Both the position numbers and the translations under genes were made by a program. A DNA stretch of 64,000 bases from Prochlorococcus marinus CUG1433 (GTDB lineage Bacteria; Cyanobacteriota; Cyanobacteriia; PCC-6307; Cyanobiaceae), in contig JAEPLN010000001.1 of NCBI GenBank assembly GCA_017644425.1, positions 620,001 through 684,000 on the forward strand, given 5' to 3'. The notes under the pieces were generated by a model. That model ran no database searches. It was given only the letters and a program-made list of their open reading frames with translations, and was not told where the DNA came from. This document shows, in pieces, positions 28,377 to 37,784 of the stretch (the stretch's first letter is position 1; each line of letters starts with the position of its first letter).

Positions 28377-29837
28377 TTATTTAGCAGAAGCAAAGTCTGG
28401 ATAAGCTTCCATTCCGTGTTCTCCTATATCTAGACCTTGAGTCTCTTCTTCTTCAGATACTCGGATTCCACCGAATAATCCTCCGATTACAGACCAAGCA
28501 ATCCAGCAAGTAACAAGTGTCCAAATAGCATAAGCAGCGGCACCAAGAGCTTGAACTAGAAGAAGGGTAATACCTCCACCATTGAACAATCCCATACCTG
28601 CTCCATCTCCTTGTACAGCAGTACCCCAAAGACCTATAACTACAGTACCCCATACACCACAAACTCCGTGAACAGAGAATGCACCTACAGGATCATCGAT
28701 CTCAGCGGCATCAAGTGCTGCAACAGAAAATACAACGATAATTCCTCCTACTAGTCCTGCGAACCAGGCTCCAGCAAGGGTCATATCACCACAACCAGCA
28801 GTGATACTAACCAAACCAGCAAGGATTCCGTTAATAATCATTGTAAGATCAGGCTTACCAGAAGTTAATGTTGAAACAATAGTTGCACCAATAGCTCCAG
28901 CTGCTGCTGCCAAAGTAGTTGTTACAGCAACATATGGAACCCATTGATCCATAGCAAGTTGAGAACCGGGGTTAAATCCGTACCAACCTATCCATAGAAC
29001 TAATGCACCTAAAGTAGCTATAGCCATATTGTGTCCTGGCATAGCCTGAGGCTTCCCATCAGAGTATTTGCCAATTCTTGGCCCTAGAAGCATAGCTCCT
29101 ACAAGACCCGCCCATGCTCCAACTGAGTGAACAATTGAAGAACCAGCAAAATCAACAAAACCTAATGAATCAAGCCAACCACCATTCCATTTCCAGCTAC
29201 CAGCAATTGGATATATAAATGCAGTTAATACAACAGCAAAAACAACAAATTCTCCAAATTTAACTCTTTCAGCAACAAGACCGGAAACGATAGTTGCCGC
29301 AGTTCCTGCGAAAGCAGACTGGAACAAGAAATCAACAGTTGGGACTAATCCAGCATCAGTTACCATATCTGCAGTAACTGTTGGATCAAAAAATAAGCCA
29401 CCAAAATAAAGCCAACCGTCAGCAACACTTCCTCCGTACATTAATGAATAGCCGATAAACCAATAAGAAGTTACAGCTAGAGCAAATACAAAGAGGTTTT
29501 TAGCAAGAATGTTAACAGCGTTCTTAGAACGGCACATACCTGCCTCAACCATAGCGAAACCAGCGTTCATAAAGATCACTAGAATAGTAGCGATCAAAAG
29601 CCATAAATTGTTAGCAAGAAAAGCTGCATTCAACTCAGGTAAATCAGCTGCGTGAGCTGAAAGATTAAAAATACCTAAACCAAACAAAGCTAAGGGGACA
29701 GTTGCAAGCCACAACATTGAGCGGTTTGAACTAAATCCTCGAATACTCCTCAAAAGGAGCATAGGCCCATTTACAAGACTCGCATCTTGAAGTTTGGACC
29801 TAGAGCGCCTTTGAGGCGTTTGCAAAGCAGTGGTCAT
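28377..29837 (-). CDS. amt1: Ammonium transporter
   Basis: A 486-residue Amt/Mep/Rh channel. After a ~40-residue polar N-terminus and a cleavable-signal-like hydrophobic stretch ending in SAHA, about 11 membrane helices follow, with the Amt signatures FMNAGFAMVEAGMCR and, in the pore, DFAGSSIVHSVGAW carrying the first conserved pore His. It imports ammonium, the main nitrogen source of these cells. Its G+C content is visibly above its neighbours, consistent with high expression. An NtcA-type promoter and a strong terminator flank it. Confidence 0.96.
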   Translation of the reverse strand: MTTALQTPQRRSRSKLQDASLVNGPMLLLRSIRGFSSNRSMLWLATVPLALFGLGIFNLSAHAADLPELNAAFLANNLWLLIATILVIFMNAGFAMVEAGMCRSKNAVNILAKNLFVFALAVTSYWFIGYSLMYGGSVADGWLYFGGLFFDPTVTADMVTDAGLVPTVDFLFQSAFAGTAATIVSGLVAERVKFGEFVVFAVVLTAFIYPIAGSWKWNGGWLDSLGFVDFAGSSIVHSVGAWAGLVGAMLLGPRIGKYSDGKPQAMPGHNMAIATLGALVLWIGWYGFNPGSQLAMDQWVPYVAVTTTLAAAAGAIGATIVSTLTSGKPDLTMIINGILAGLVSITAGCGDMTLAGAWFAGLVGGIIVVFSVAALDAAEIDDPVGAFSVHGVCGVWGTVVIGLWGTAVQGDGAGMGLFNGGGITLLLVQALGAAAYAIWTLVTCWIAWSVIGGLFGGIRVSEEEETQGLDIGEHGMEAYPDFASAK

Positions 29838-29891
29838 AAAAAAAAATTAGATCTGCAAAAAAACAGTTTGTGCTGTTTCCTTTCAAATTTA

Positions 29892-29934
29892 AATTTATTC
29901 AAAAAACTTATCCGTGTCTAGTAGTTGTTTATAC
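29892..29934 (-). promoter_or_regulatory. NtcA-activated promoter of amt1
   Basis: GTA-GTTGTTTA-TAC at 29921-29934 is an exact GTA-N8-TAC NtcA core. On the minus strand a TAAATT hexamer (29892-29897) fits the TANNNT -10 with a 23-base spacer, the standard arrangement for NtcA-activated promoters. It sits 55 bases before the amt1 start codon. The spacing, orientation and target gene together make this much stronger than a chance core match. Confidence 0.82.
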
Positions 29935-30017
29935 CATTTTTATAGTTGCACCCTAAAAAATTATTTGTTAGATTTAAAAATTATTTTTTTTGGATTTCAA
30001 AATATCAAGTTTTTCGG

Positions 30018-30758
30018 CTATTTTAAAGGTTTAATTCCATTCCATGATACGTGGTCTTTATGAAATTCAAAGGAACATGGAATCGTTATCATTCCTGCAC
30101 TTATAGATTCTCTAAAAAGACTGCCGTATAAGGGGTCTGCTTCATCTCCAGGGGCAAAAAAACAAGCGTCTTTTCTTGTAATGCAGAGTACTAAAACACT
30201 TTTACTTTCAGGAATTAATTCCTTTAATTCCATGAGGTGTTTTTGGCCTCTTTTCGTTACTGTATCTGGGAATAGAGCTACATTTTCTTTTATCCAAGTC
30301 GTATTTTTAACCTCAATGTAAATGTTACGTTTATCAGGATTTGAAGATTTTGGAGTTACAAAAAAGTCAATTCTGCTTTTTTTATCTTTTCCATAAGCCA
30401 CTTCAGATTTAATTGTCTCTATTTCTCCTATTATTTGGTTTAAGAAATTTTTCTCAATAACCTTTTTGATTAACTTATTTGCAAATAAAGTATTAATTCC
30501 CACCCAAACCTCCTCATTTTTTGCATCTAAAACACATATTTGTTCCCAAGTAAAAGGTAATTTTCTTTTTGGAGATGGGGAAACACTTATTCTTACTTTT
30601 GCTCCCTCCCTCAAAAGTCCTTTCATTGGGCCTGTATTAGCACAATGAGCAGTTACTACCTCTCCACTCTTTAATTGTATATCTGCAAGAAACCTTTTAT
30701 ACCTCTTGATTAAAACCCCTTCAATTAATGGATCAAATTCAATTATCCGATCATTCAT
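30018..30758 (-). CDS. sfsA: SfsA family protein (sugar fermentation stimulation homologue)
   Basis: A 246-residue protein with the SfsA signatures [21 protein letters not shown] near residues 38-49, SRIDFF and the C-terminal nuclease-like core [10 protein letters not shown], with Glu/Lys spaced as in PD-(D/E)xK enzymes. E. coli SfsA was named for effects on maltose metabolism, and a DNA-binding or nuclease role has been suggested. The function here is unknown. Divergent from murJ. Confidence 0.9.
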   Translation of the reverse strand: MNDRIIEFDPLIEGVLIKRYKRFLADIQLKSGEVVTAHCANTGPMKGLLREGAKVRISVSPSPKRKLPFTWEQICVLDAKNEEVWVGINTLFANKLIKKVIEKNFLNQIIGEIETIKSEVAYGKDKKSRIDFFVTPKSSNPDKRNIYIEVKNTTWIKENVALFPDTVTKRGQKHLMELKELIPESKSVLVLCITRKDACFFAPGDEADPLYGSLFRESISAGMITIPCSFEFHKDHVSWNGIKPLK

Positions 30759-30828
30759 AAATATGTCGTAAGTTAAAAATCAAATATAATTGAAACTTAA
30801 ACATCTTGAAAAATTTAGAAAAAGCCAA

Positions 30829-32412
30829 ATGCATTCATTTTTAAAAAATAATGTTTTTTCAATTTCATTTGGTACTAGTCTTAGTAAATTAACTGGATGT
30901 ATAAGACAAATATTTATAGCTGCTGCTTTTGGAGTTGGGATAACATACGACGCATTTAATTATGCATATATAATTCCTGGTTTTTTACTAATAATAATTG
31001 GAGGCATTAATGGTCCTTTACATAACGCAGTAGTTGCAGTTCTAACTCCTCTTAACAAAAAAAATGGAGGGATTGTTTTAACTCAAGTCAGCATAAAACT
31101 TTCAATAATATTAATCATTTTAGCCATATTAATTTACTCTAATTCCAATTTATTAATAAAATTAATAGCCCCCAATTTAAGTTACGAAGCTAAATCTATC
31201 GCCTCTTACCAATTAAGAATACTTACCCCTTGTATCCCTTTATCTGGCTTTATAGGTTTAAGCTTTGGCGCCTTGAATTCCCAAAGAAAATTCTTTTTAT
31301 CAAGTATAAGCCCAGCCATAACAAGCTTAACTATAATTTTTTTTATTTTATTTAGTTGGATTTTCAACCAAGAAAATACATCTTCAAATTTCTTTTCTTA
31401 TACAGGGTTACTAGCTTTTGCAACATTGACTGGAACTTTAATTCAGTTTGGGGTTCAAATTTCGGAAATAAATAAAATAGGTCTTTTGAAATTAGGTTCA
31501 AACTTCAGTTTATTTAAAGATGAGGAAAGGAGGATTTTTAAACTAATTATTCCAGCATCTATATCATCAGGCCTTAGTCAAATAAATGTTTTTATCGATA
31601 TGTTTTTCGCTTCAAGTTTTAATGGAGCAGCATCGGGACTTGCGTACGGAAACTTTCTTATACAAGCACCATTAGGTATTTTGTCTAACACTTTAATTTT
31701 GCCACTGCTTCCAAAATTCTCTAACCTGAGAAATGATAAAGACAATAGAGGTCTCCAAAAAAAATTGATATCTGGGATAGAGTACTGTTTTTTGACAACT
31801 ATTTTTCTTACCGGATTTTTCATAACATTCAATAATCAAATCGTACAATTAGTTTTTCAAAGAGGATCTTTTGATTACTCAGCAGCTTTAAAAGTAAAAA
31901 ATATACTAATTGCTTATGCCCTTGGCATACCTTTTTATCTTTATAGAGATTTATTAGTAAGAACTTACTATTCAATAGAAAAAACAAACTTTCCTTTTAA
32001 GTCATCATTCGCAGGAATAATATTAAATATTTTTTTTGATTGGTTTTTAATCGGAGCGCCAATTAAGAATTTTGGGAATCTTTCACCATATAATTTTGGT
32101 GTTGTAGGAATAATTTTATCTTCAGTAATAGTTAATTTTATAGTTTGTATTTTGCTTTCTTTCAATCTGCGAAATGAAAAAATCTATTTGCCTAACTTGG
32201 ATTTATTAAGAAAAATTAGCCTCATGTTAGTAGCAGCATTTTTAGGAAGCACACTATGTTTTACTATTCTCAAAACTGCAAATAACTCAAATTCAATTCT
32301 CGAAGAATTTTTATTTTTAATATTTGGATCTCTTACTTTTTTTGTAATTTATTTTTTACTTACTAAATTCTTTAAAGTAAATAAATTGAAAGTTTATACA
32401 AACACTAATTAA
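30829..32412 (+). CDS. murJ: Lipid II flippase MurJ
   Basis: A polytopic MATE/MviN-type protein of about 527 residues with 14 or so hydrophobic helices. GCIRQIFIAAAFGVG near the N-terminus, VQLVFQRGSFD and the conserved YAYIIPGFLL support the call. It flips lipid-linked peptidoglycan precursors across the plasma membrane. I choose the ATG at 30829 because family N-termini align there; a TTG at 30790 would add 13 residues. It converges with a DUF3181 gene, overlapping by 4 bases. Confidence 0.9.
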   Translation: MHSFLKNNVFSISFGTSLSKLTGCIRQIFIAAAFGVGITYDAFNYAYIIPGFLLIIIGGINGPLHNAVVAVLTPLNKKNGGIVLTQVSIKLSIILIILAILIYSNSNLLIKLIAPNLSYEAKSIASYQLRILTPCIPLSGFIGLSFGALNSQRKFFLSSISPAITSLTIIFFILFSWIFNQENTSSNFFSYTGLLAFATLTGTLIQFGVQISEINKIGLLKLGSNFSLFKDEERRIFKLIIPASISSGLSQINVFIDMFFASSFNGAASGLAYGNFLIQAPLGILSNTLILPLLPKFSNLRNDKDNRGLQKKLISGIEYCFLTTIFLTGFFITFNNQIVQLVFQRGSFDYSAALKVKNILIAYALGIPFYLYRDLLVRTYYSIEKTNFPFKSSFAGIILNIFFDWFLIGAPIKNFGNLSPYNFGVVGIILSSVIVNFIVCILLSFNLRNEKIYLPNLDLLRKISLMLVAAFLGSTLCFTILKTANNSNSILEEFLFLIFGSLTFFVIYFLLTKFFKVNKLKVYTNTN

Positions 32413-32699
32413 TTTTCAAAAAAACTTTCCAAAATCTCCTCTAATTCTTGAATTTGTGAAGAAGTTATTAACTTAATAAGTGGAATACTGCTAACCCCAT
32501 CTCCAACTTTTACTTTTATTGCATTCAAACTTATTTTTGCAGCCTCTAATGGACCTTGATCTTTATTACTGATACATTCAATAGCAAGATTTCTAGCTAG
32601 GCCAGCATCTCCTAGATATAAATTCCACTTTTCTATTTTTATAAAAACTTGTTCTGAAATAATATTTTCAAGTTCACTTATTCGCATCTGAGAGTCCAT
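32409..32699 (-). CDS. DUF3181-type conserved cyanobacterial protein
   Basis: A 96-residue soluble protein, predicted mainly helical. The stretch IEKWNLYLGDAGLARNLAIEC is the recognisable family core. No function is known to me for this family. It follows a small membrane-protein gene by 11 bases on the same strand and overlaps the murJ stop by 4 bases. Confidence 0.72.
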   Translation of the reverse strand: MDSQMRISELENIISEQVFIKIEKWNLYLGDAGLARNLAIECISNKDQGPLEAAKISLNAIKVKVGDGVSSIPLIKLITSSQIQELEEILESFFEN

Positions 32700-32710
32700 T
32701 AAAAATTGAT

Positions 32711-32962
32711 TTAAGTTGATTGTTTTGCAGTATCTTTAGGTTTCTTTATGATTACAAAAAGCAAATGGGAAGCCAAAATAACTGACCAGAATATTGCAAT
32801 GTTATTAAAAAAAGCAATTTCATATTTAATTTCTTTTAAAAGCCAAGTACCACTCACAATCGCAGTAAATATCATGCAGTGAATAACAAAATTTACTATT
32901 CGAGAAAAATGTTTGTAGATGGGGTCTTCTAAATCACCATTTCCGTACCACTTAATAGGCAT
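32711..32962 (-). CDS. Small two-helix membrane protein, function unknown
   Basis: An 83-residue protein I do not recognise. Two hydrophobic helices (about residues 24-41 and 52-72) are separated by a polar loop, with a Lys-rich C-terminus (KKPKDTAKQ). The N-terminal segment DPIYKHFSRIVNF is polar. Both ends probably face the cytoplasm. It is upstream of, and probably co-transcribed with, the DUF3181 gene. Confidence 0.65.
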   Translation of the reverse strand: MPIKWYGNGDLEDPIYKHFSRIVNFVIHCMIFTAIVSGTWLLKEIKYEIAFFNNIAIFWSVILASHLLFVIIKKPKDTAKQST

Positions 32963-33048
32963 ATCAATAATAAGATTGTTAATAATAAATATTTTACCCG
33001 AAATCTAGTTGACTAAGAGGACCTGAAACAGAGATATTACATAATTAT

Positions 33049-33122
33049 GCGCCTGTAGCTCAGTGGATTAGAGCACCTGACTACGGATCAGGGTGTCGGG
33101 AGTTCGAATCTCTCCAGGCGCG
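33049..33122 (+). tRNA. tRNA-Arg (anticodon ACG)
   Basis: A 74-base cloverleaf. Acceptor GCGCCTG pairs with CAGGCGC, the anticodon stem CCTGA/TCAGG encloses CTACGGA with anticodon ACG at 33083-33085, and the T arm carries TTCGAAT. Discriminator G; CCA not encoded. The A34 is expected to be converted to inosine by TadA, so this tRNA reads CGU/CGC/CGA. Confidence 0.96.
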
Positions 33123-33198
33123 TTTAAAGTTATGAAATATTCTTTTTATATTTTTCTAAAAATATCGTCTATATTGAAGGCATTACACATTAATTATA

Positions 33199-34470
33199 AT
33201 GAATATTCATCAAAGTCTTAAAGAAAGCGACCCTGTAATATCTAACTTTATAGACTCTGAAAAAAATAGACAGGAAACTCATCTTGAGCTGATAGCAAGT
33301 GAGAATTTTGCATCAATTGCCGTTATGCAGGCTCAAGGATCAGTCCTTACAAATAAATATGCTGAGGGATTACCTCAAAAAAGATATTATGGGGGATGTG
33401 AATTTGTTGATGAAATCGAAGAATTAGCTATTCAAAGGGCTAAAAAATTATTTAATGCAAATTGGGCTAATGTTCAACCTCATAGTGGAGCACAGGCAAA
33501 TGCAGCAGTTTTCCTAAGTCTACTTAAACCTGGCGATACAATTTTGGGGATGGATTTATCTCATGGTGGACACCTAACGCATGGGTCTCCAGTAAATATG
33601 AGTGGCAAGTGGTTCAATGCAGTTCACTATGGAGTAAATAAAGAAACTAGTGAATTAAATTTTGATGAAATAAGAGAGATAGCATTAAAAATAAAACCAA
33701 AATTAATCATTTGCGGATACTCCGCTTATCCAAGAACAATAGATTTTGAATCATTTAGAAACATTGCAGATGAAGTTGGTGCATACTTAATGGCTGATAT
33801 TGCTCATATCGCAGGGCTTGTTGCAAGTAAACTTCACCCAAATCCTATACCTTACTGCGATGTAGTAACTACGACTACGCATAAAACATTAAGGGGACCT
33901 AGAGGGGGTCTCATCTTATGTAAAGATGCCGAATTTGGGAAGAAACTTGATAAATCTGTTTTTCCTGGAACTCAAGGGGGGCCTCTAGAACATATTATTG
34001 CCGCTAAAGCAGTTGCATTTGGAGAAGCTTTACAGCCAGATTTCGTTAATTATTCCCAACAAGTAATAAAAAATGCCAAAGTTCTAGCTTCAACTTTAAT
34101 CAATAAAGGTATTGATATCGTTAGTGGAGGCACTGATAATCATATTGTTTTACTAGATTTAAGAAGTATCAATATGACTGGTAAAATTGCTGACTTGCTC
34201 GTAAGCGAAGTGAATATCACGGCAAATAAGAATACTGTTCCATTTGACCCTGAATCACCTTTTGTTACCAGCGGGCTAAGGTTGGGTACTGCTGCCTTAA
34301 CAACTAGAGGATTTAATGAAAGTGCTTTTGCTGAAGTTGGCGAAATTATTGCTGATAGATTACTTAATCCAAACGATTCACTGATTGAAAGTCAATGTAA
34401 AGAAAGAGTATTAACCTTATGTAATCGTTTTCCTCTTTATGAAGGCAAACTCCAAGCATCAATTAAATGA
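33199..34470 (+). CDS. glyA: Serine hydroxymethyltransferase
   Basis: GlyA interconverts serine and glycine, loading tetrahydrofolate with a one-carbon unit. The 423-residue PLP enzyme has [25 protein letters not shown], the PLP lysine in [16 protein letters not shown] (about residue 229) and [11 protein letters not shown]. All are intact. Its stop overlaps the cinA start by 4 bases (ATGA), so translation is probably coupled. Confidence 0.97.
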   Translation: MNIHQSLKESDPVISNFIDSEKNRQETHLELIASENFASIAVMQAQGSVLTNKYAEGLPQKRYYGGCEFVDEIEELAIQRAKKLFNANWANVQPHSGAQANAAVFLSLLKPGDTILGMDLSHGGHLTHGSPVNMSGKWFNAVHYGVNKETSELNFDEIREIALKIKPKLIICGYSAYPRTIDFESFRNIADEVGAYLMADIAHIAGLVASKLHPNPIPYCDVVTTTTHKTLRGPRGGLILCKDAEFGKKLDKSVFPGTQGGPLEHIIAAKAVAFGEALQPDFVNYSQQVIKNAKVLASTLINKGIDIVSGGTDNHIVLLDLRSINMTGKIADLLVSEVNITANKNTVPFDPESPFVTSGLRLGTAALTTRGFNESAFAEVGEIIADRLLNPNDSLIESQCKERVLTLCNRFPLYEGKLQASIK

Positions 34471-35741
34471 ATTCCAATTCTAAGGGAGTTGAAATTCTTT
34501 CTATTGGAACAGAGCTACTTTTAGGAAATATTGTAAATACAAATGCTCAATGGATTTCTGAACAGTTATCTCAACTAGGCTTAAACCACTTTAGGCAATC
34601 AACTGTGGGTGATAATTGTGATCGAATTATAAAAGTTATTCAAGAAATATCAAAAAGAAGTAATCTTCTAATTACAACCGGTGGCTTGGGACCCACCCCA
34701 GATGACTTAACTACTGAAGCAATAGCCAAATCTTTTAATGTATCTCTTTTTGAAAGACCGCACTTATGGAATGAAATTAAACAAAAACTTTCAAACTCAA
34801 AGCTCAAAGACGATTCCTCTAGCTTGAAGAAACAATGTTTCTTTCCAAAAAATGCTCAAATTATTAATAACCCTAGGGGCACCGCCCCAGGAATGATATG
34901 GGAACCAAAAAAAGGATTTACCATTCTTACTTTCCCTGGAGTACCAAGTGAAATGAAAACTATGTGGGAAAAAACTGCATTTGAATTTATTAAAAATAAA
35001 TTCTCAGATAATTATTCTTTCTTTTCAACTACGCTTAAATTCTCAGGTATTGGAGAATCTAGCATTACTGAGAAAATTGACGATCTTTTAAATCTTAAGA
35101 ATCCAACTGTAGCTCCTTATGCAAATTTAGGGGAGGTTAAACTCAGAATCACAGCTAGAGCAAAGAATGATCTAGAAGCTGAAAATATAATAAAACCTGT
35201 AAAAGAAAAATTAAAAAAAAATTTTTCTAAATTTCTTTTTGGTGAAGATCAGGATACTCTCCCTAGCGTTTTAATAAAAGCATTAGCCAAAAGAAAAGAA
35301 ACTATTGTTTTTGCTGAATCCTGTACCGGAGGCCTTCTTTCATCATCACTAACATCAATATCAGGCTCATCTGAAGTTTTTAAAGGCAGTATAATTTCTT
35401 ACAGTAATGAGCTAAAAAATTCATTATTAAATATTTCGGAAGACATGCTTAATAAATATGGGGCTGTTTCTGAAGAAGTTTGTCAGGCTATGGCAATTAA
35501 TGTAAAAGAGAAATTAGGAGCAGATTGGGCAATAGCAATCAGTGGGATAGCAGGTCCTAGCGGAGGCAGTCAAGAAAAACCTGTTGGACTTGTCTATATT
35601 TCTATTTCAGGACCAGATAATCATATTAGTAATATGAAAAAAATATTTAACTCAACTCGCAATAGATTTGAAATTCAAACACTAAGTGTAAATGTGTGTT
35701 TGAACAGCTTACGATTAATCCTATTATCGAATAGTAAGTAA
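34467..35741 (+). CDS. cinA: CinA-like protein / nicotinamide-nucleotide amidase
   Basis: A 424-residue two-domain protein. The N-terminal MoCF-like (COG1058) domain has the [14 protein letters not shown] start and [11 protein letters not shown]. The C-terminal CinA amidase domain from about residue 265 carries [10 protein letters not shown] and [12 protein letters not shown], which in other bacteria deamidates NMN for NAD salvage. The CinA name comes from a competence role in Gram-positive bacteria that need not apply here. Coupled by overlap to glyA. Confidence 0.92.
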   Translation: MNSNSKGVEILSIGTELLLGNIVNTNAQWISEQLSQLGLNHFRQSTVGDNCDRIIKVIQEISKRSNLLITTGGLGPTPDDLTTEAIAKSFNVSLFERPHLWNEIKQKLSNSKLKDDSSSLKKQCFFPKNAQIINNPRGTAPGMIWEPKKGFTILTFPGVPSEMKTMWEKTAFEFIKNKFSDNYSFFSTTLKFSGIGESSITEKIDDLLNLKNPTVAPYANLGEVKLRITARAKNDLEAENIIKPVKEKLKKNFSKFLFGEDQDTLPSVLIKALAKRKETIVFAESCTGGLLSSSLTSISGSSEVFKGSIISYSNELKNSLLNISEDMLNKYGAVSEEVCQAMAINVKEKLGADWAIAISGIAGPSGGSQEKPVGLVYISISGPDNHISNMKKIFNSTRNRFEIQTLSVNVCLNSLRLILLSNSK

Positions 35742-35754
35742 TTTTTTTTACAAA

Positions 35755-37161
35755 TTGAGTCAAGATACCTTATTTGACAAAGTTTGGAATTTGCACAAAG
35801 TTTCAAGTCTTCCTGGTGGCTCAGATCAAATTTTTATTGGTCTTCACCTCATCCATGAAGTGACAAGTCCTCAAGCATTTGGTGCTTTAAAAGACAAAAA
35901 CTTAAAAGTAAAATTCCCTAATAGAACTGTTGCCACAGTTGATCATATTGTGCCCACAGATAATCAGAGTAGGCCTTTCAAAGATAATCTTGCGGAACAA
36001 ATGATTAGCACATTAGAGAAGAATTGCTCAGAACATAAAATAAGATTCTTTAATATTGGTAGTGGCAATCAAGGAATAGTTCATGTAGTAGCTCCAGAGT
36101 TGGGGCTAACACAGCCAGGAATGACAATCGTTTGTGGAGATTCACATACTTCAACACATGGAGCTTTTGGATCAATTGCTTTTGGGATAGGTACAAGCCA
36201 AGTAAGAGATGTTCTTGCAACCCAAACCATAGCCATGAACAAATTAAAAGTAAGGCAAATATGGTGTGAAAATCAATTATCAAATGGGGTTTATGCTAAG
36301 GATTTAGTTCTTCATATTATTAATAAACTTGGCGTTAAGGCTGGGGTGGGTTTTGCATATGAGTTCGCAGGGCCTGCGATCAATGCATTATCAATGGAAG
36401 AAAGAATGACTATATGCAATATGTCTATTGAAGGAGGTGCAAGATGCGGCTACATTAACCCTGATGAAAAGACCTTTAGTTACATTAAAAATAAGTTATG
36501 TGCTCCAAAAGATGAACATTGGGATAAAGCTCTCAGTTGGTGGAAATCATTAAAAAGTGATGAGAATTCGATTTACGATGATGTAATTAAATTAGATGCT
36601 TCTAAAGTAGAACCTACCGTAACCTGGGGGATTACTCCTGGTCAAAGTATAAGTATTAATCAACAAATCCCTCTTTTAGATGAATTGTCCCCAAATGACA
36701 AATTCGTTGCTCAAGAGGCTTACGAATATATGAGTTTCAAGCCAGGACAATCAATAAAAGGTACTCCTGTAGAAGTTTGTTTCATTGGCAGTTGCACAAA
36801 TGGGAGAATAAGTGATTTAAGAGTCGCAGCAAAAGTATTAAAAGACAAAAAAGTATCTGAGAATGTAAAAGCATTTGTAGTACCCGGTTCAGAAAAAGTA
36901 GCCAACGAAGCAAAAAAAGAAGGACTTGACAAGATATTCAAATCTTCTGGATTTCAATGGAGAGAGCCAGGATGTTCAATGTGTTTAGCAATGAATTCAG
37001 ATAAGCTTGTAGGTAATCAAGTTAGTGCCAGTTCTAGTAATAGAAATTTCAAAGGTAGACAAGGATCTCCAAGCGGCAGAACGCTTCTAATGAGTCCAGC
37101 AATGGTAGCTGCTGCTGCTATTAATGGCAAAGTCAGTGATGTTCGAGAATTTATTAACTAA
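35755..37161 (+). CDS. leuC: 3-isopropylmalate dehydratase large subunit
   Basis: LeuC with LeuD isomerises 2- to 3-isopropylmalate in leucine synthesis. The 468-residue aconitase-fold protein has the substrate/Fe-S motifs [27 protein letters not shown] and [12 protein letters not shown], which contain the three cluster cysteines. The start is TTG at 35755. Its stop overlaps the leuD start by one base (TAATG), which suggests coupled, equimolar synthesis of the two subunits. Confidence 0.97.
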   Translation: MSQDTLFDKVWNLHKVSSLPGGSDQIFIGLHLIHEVTSPQAFGALKDKNLKVKFPNRTVATVDHIVPTDNQSRPFKDNLAEQMISTLEKNCSEHKIRFFNIGSGNQGIVHVVAPELGLTQPGMTIVCGDSHTSTHGAFGSIAFGIGTSQVRDVLATQTIAMNKLKVRQIWCENQLSNGVYAKDLVLHIINKLGVKAGVGFAYEFAGPAINALSMEERMTICNMSIEGGARCGYINPDEKTFSYIKNKLCAPKDEHWDKALSWWKSLKSDENSIYDDVIKLDASKVEPTVTWGITPGQSISINQQIPLLDELSPNDKFVAQEAYEYMSFKPGQSIKGTPVEVCFIGSCTNGRISDLRVAAKVLKDKKVSENVKAFVVPGSEKVANEAKKEGLDKIFKSSGFQWREPGCSMCLAMNSDKLVGNQVSASSSNRNFKGRQGSPSGRTLLMSPAMVAAAAINGKVSDVREFIN

Positions 37162-37784
37162 TGAAATCTGAATTTAATCATCCAATTGGAAAAATTGCAA
37201 ACATAAAGGGGAAATGCATCTCATTGGTTGGTAATGATATTGATACAGATCGAATAATACCTGCGCGTTTTTTAAAGTGTATCAATTTCGATTCTTTGGG
37301 AGAATCTGTGTTTGAAGACGATAGAGAAAATTTAAAGGGAAAACATCCTTTTGATTTAAAAGCAAATATGAATGCCTCAATATTGATAGTTAATAGCAAT
37401 TTTGGGTGTGGTTCCAGCAGAGAACATGCTCCCCAAGCACTCATGAGATGGGGTATTAGAGCAATAATAGGTGAGAGTTTTGCTGAGATTTTTTACGGCA
37501 ATTGTATTGCAATTGGAATTCCATGTTTAACGCTTCCCAAGAAATCAATACAAGATATTCAAAAATATAGCGATAATAAAAGTTTGAACTTAGAAATTGA
37601 TTTAAAAACTTCCATAGCAAAATCAAAAAATTTAATTTTTAACCTTGAGATTAAAGAGAGCTCAAGAAAAATGTTTTTAAGTGGAGAATGGGATGCAACT
37701 ACAACGCTTCTTAAAAATGAAAACCTTATTGAAAATAAATTCAATGATTTACCCTATTTAAGATTTAATATTGATTTCTTATAG
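37161..37784 (+). CDS. leuD: 3-isopropylmalate dehydratase small subunit
   Basis: A 207-residue swivel-domain subunit with IDTDRIIPARFLK near residue 27 and FGCGSSREHAPQAL around 75, the standard LeuD motifs. It partners the LeuC encoded just upstream. Its TAG stop lies directly against the complementary stop of the convergent LptD-like gene with no base between. Confidence 0.96.
   Translation: MKSEFNHPIGKIANIKGKCISLVGNDIDTDRIIPARFLKCINFDSLGESVFEDDRENLKGKHPFDLKANMNASILIVNSNFGCGSSREHAPQALMRWGIRAIIGESFAEIFYGNCIAIGIPCLTLPKKSIQDIQKYSDNKSLNLEIDLKTSIAKSKNLIFNLEIKESSRKMFLSGEWDATTTLLKNENLIENKFNDLPYLRFNIDFL

Noticed and set aside
30466-30648. Open frame antisense to sfsA (60 codons).
   Set aside because: A shadow of the sfsA coding frame; no family resemblance and no start signal.
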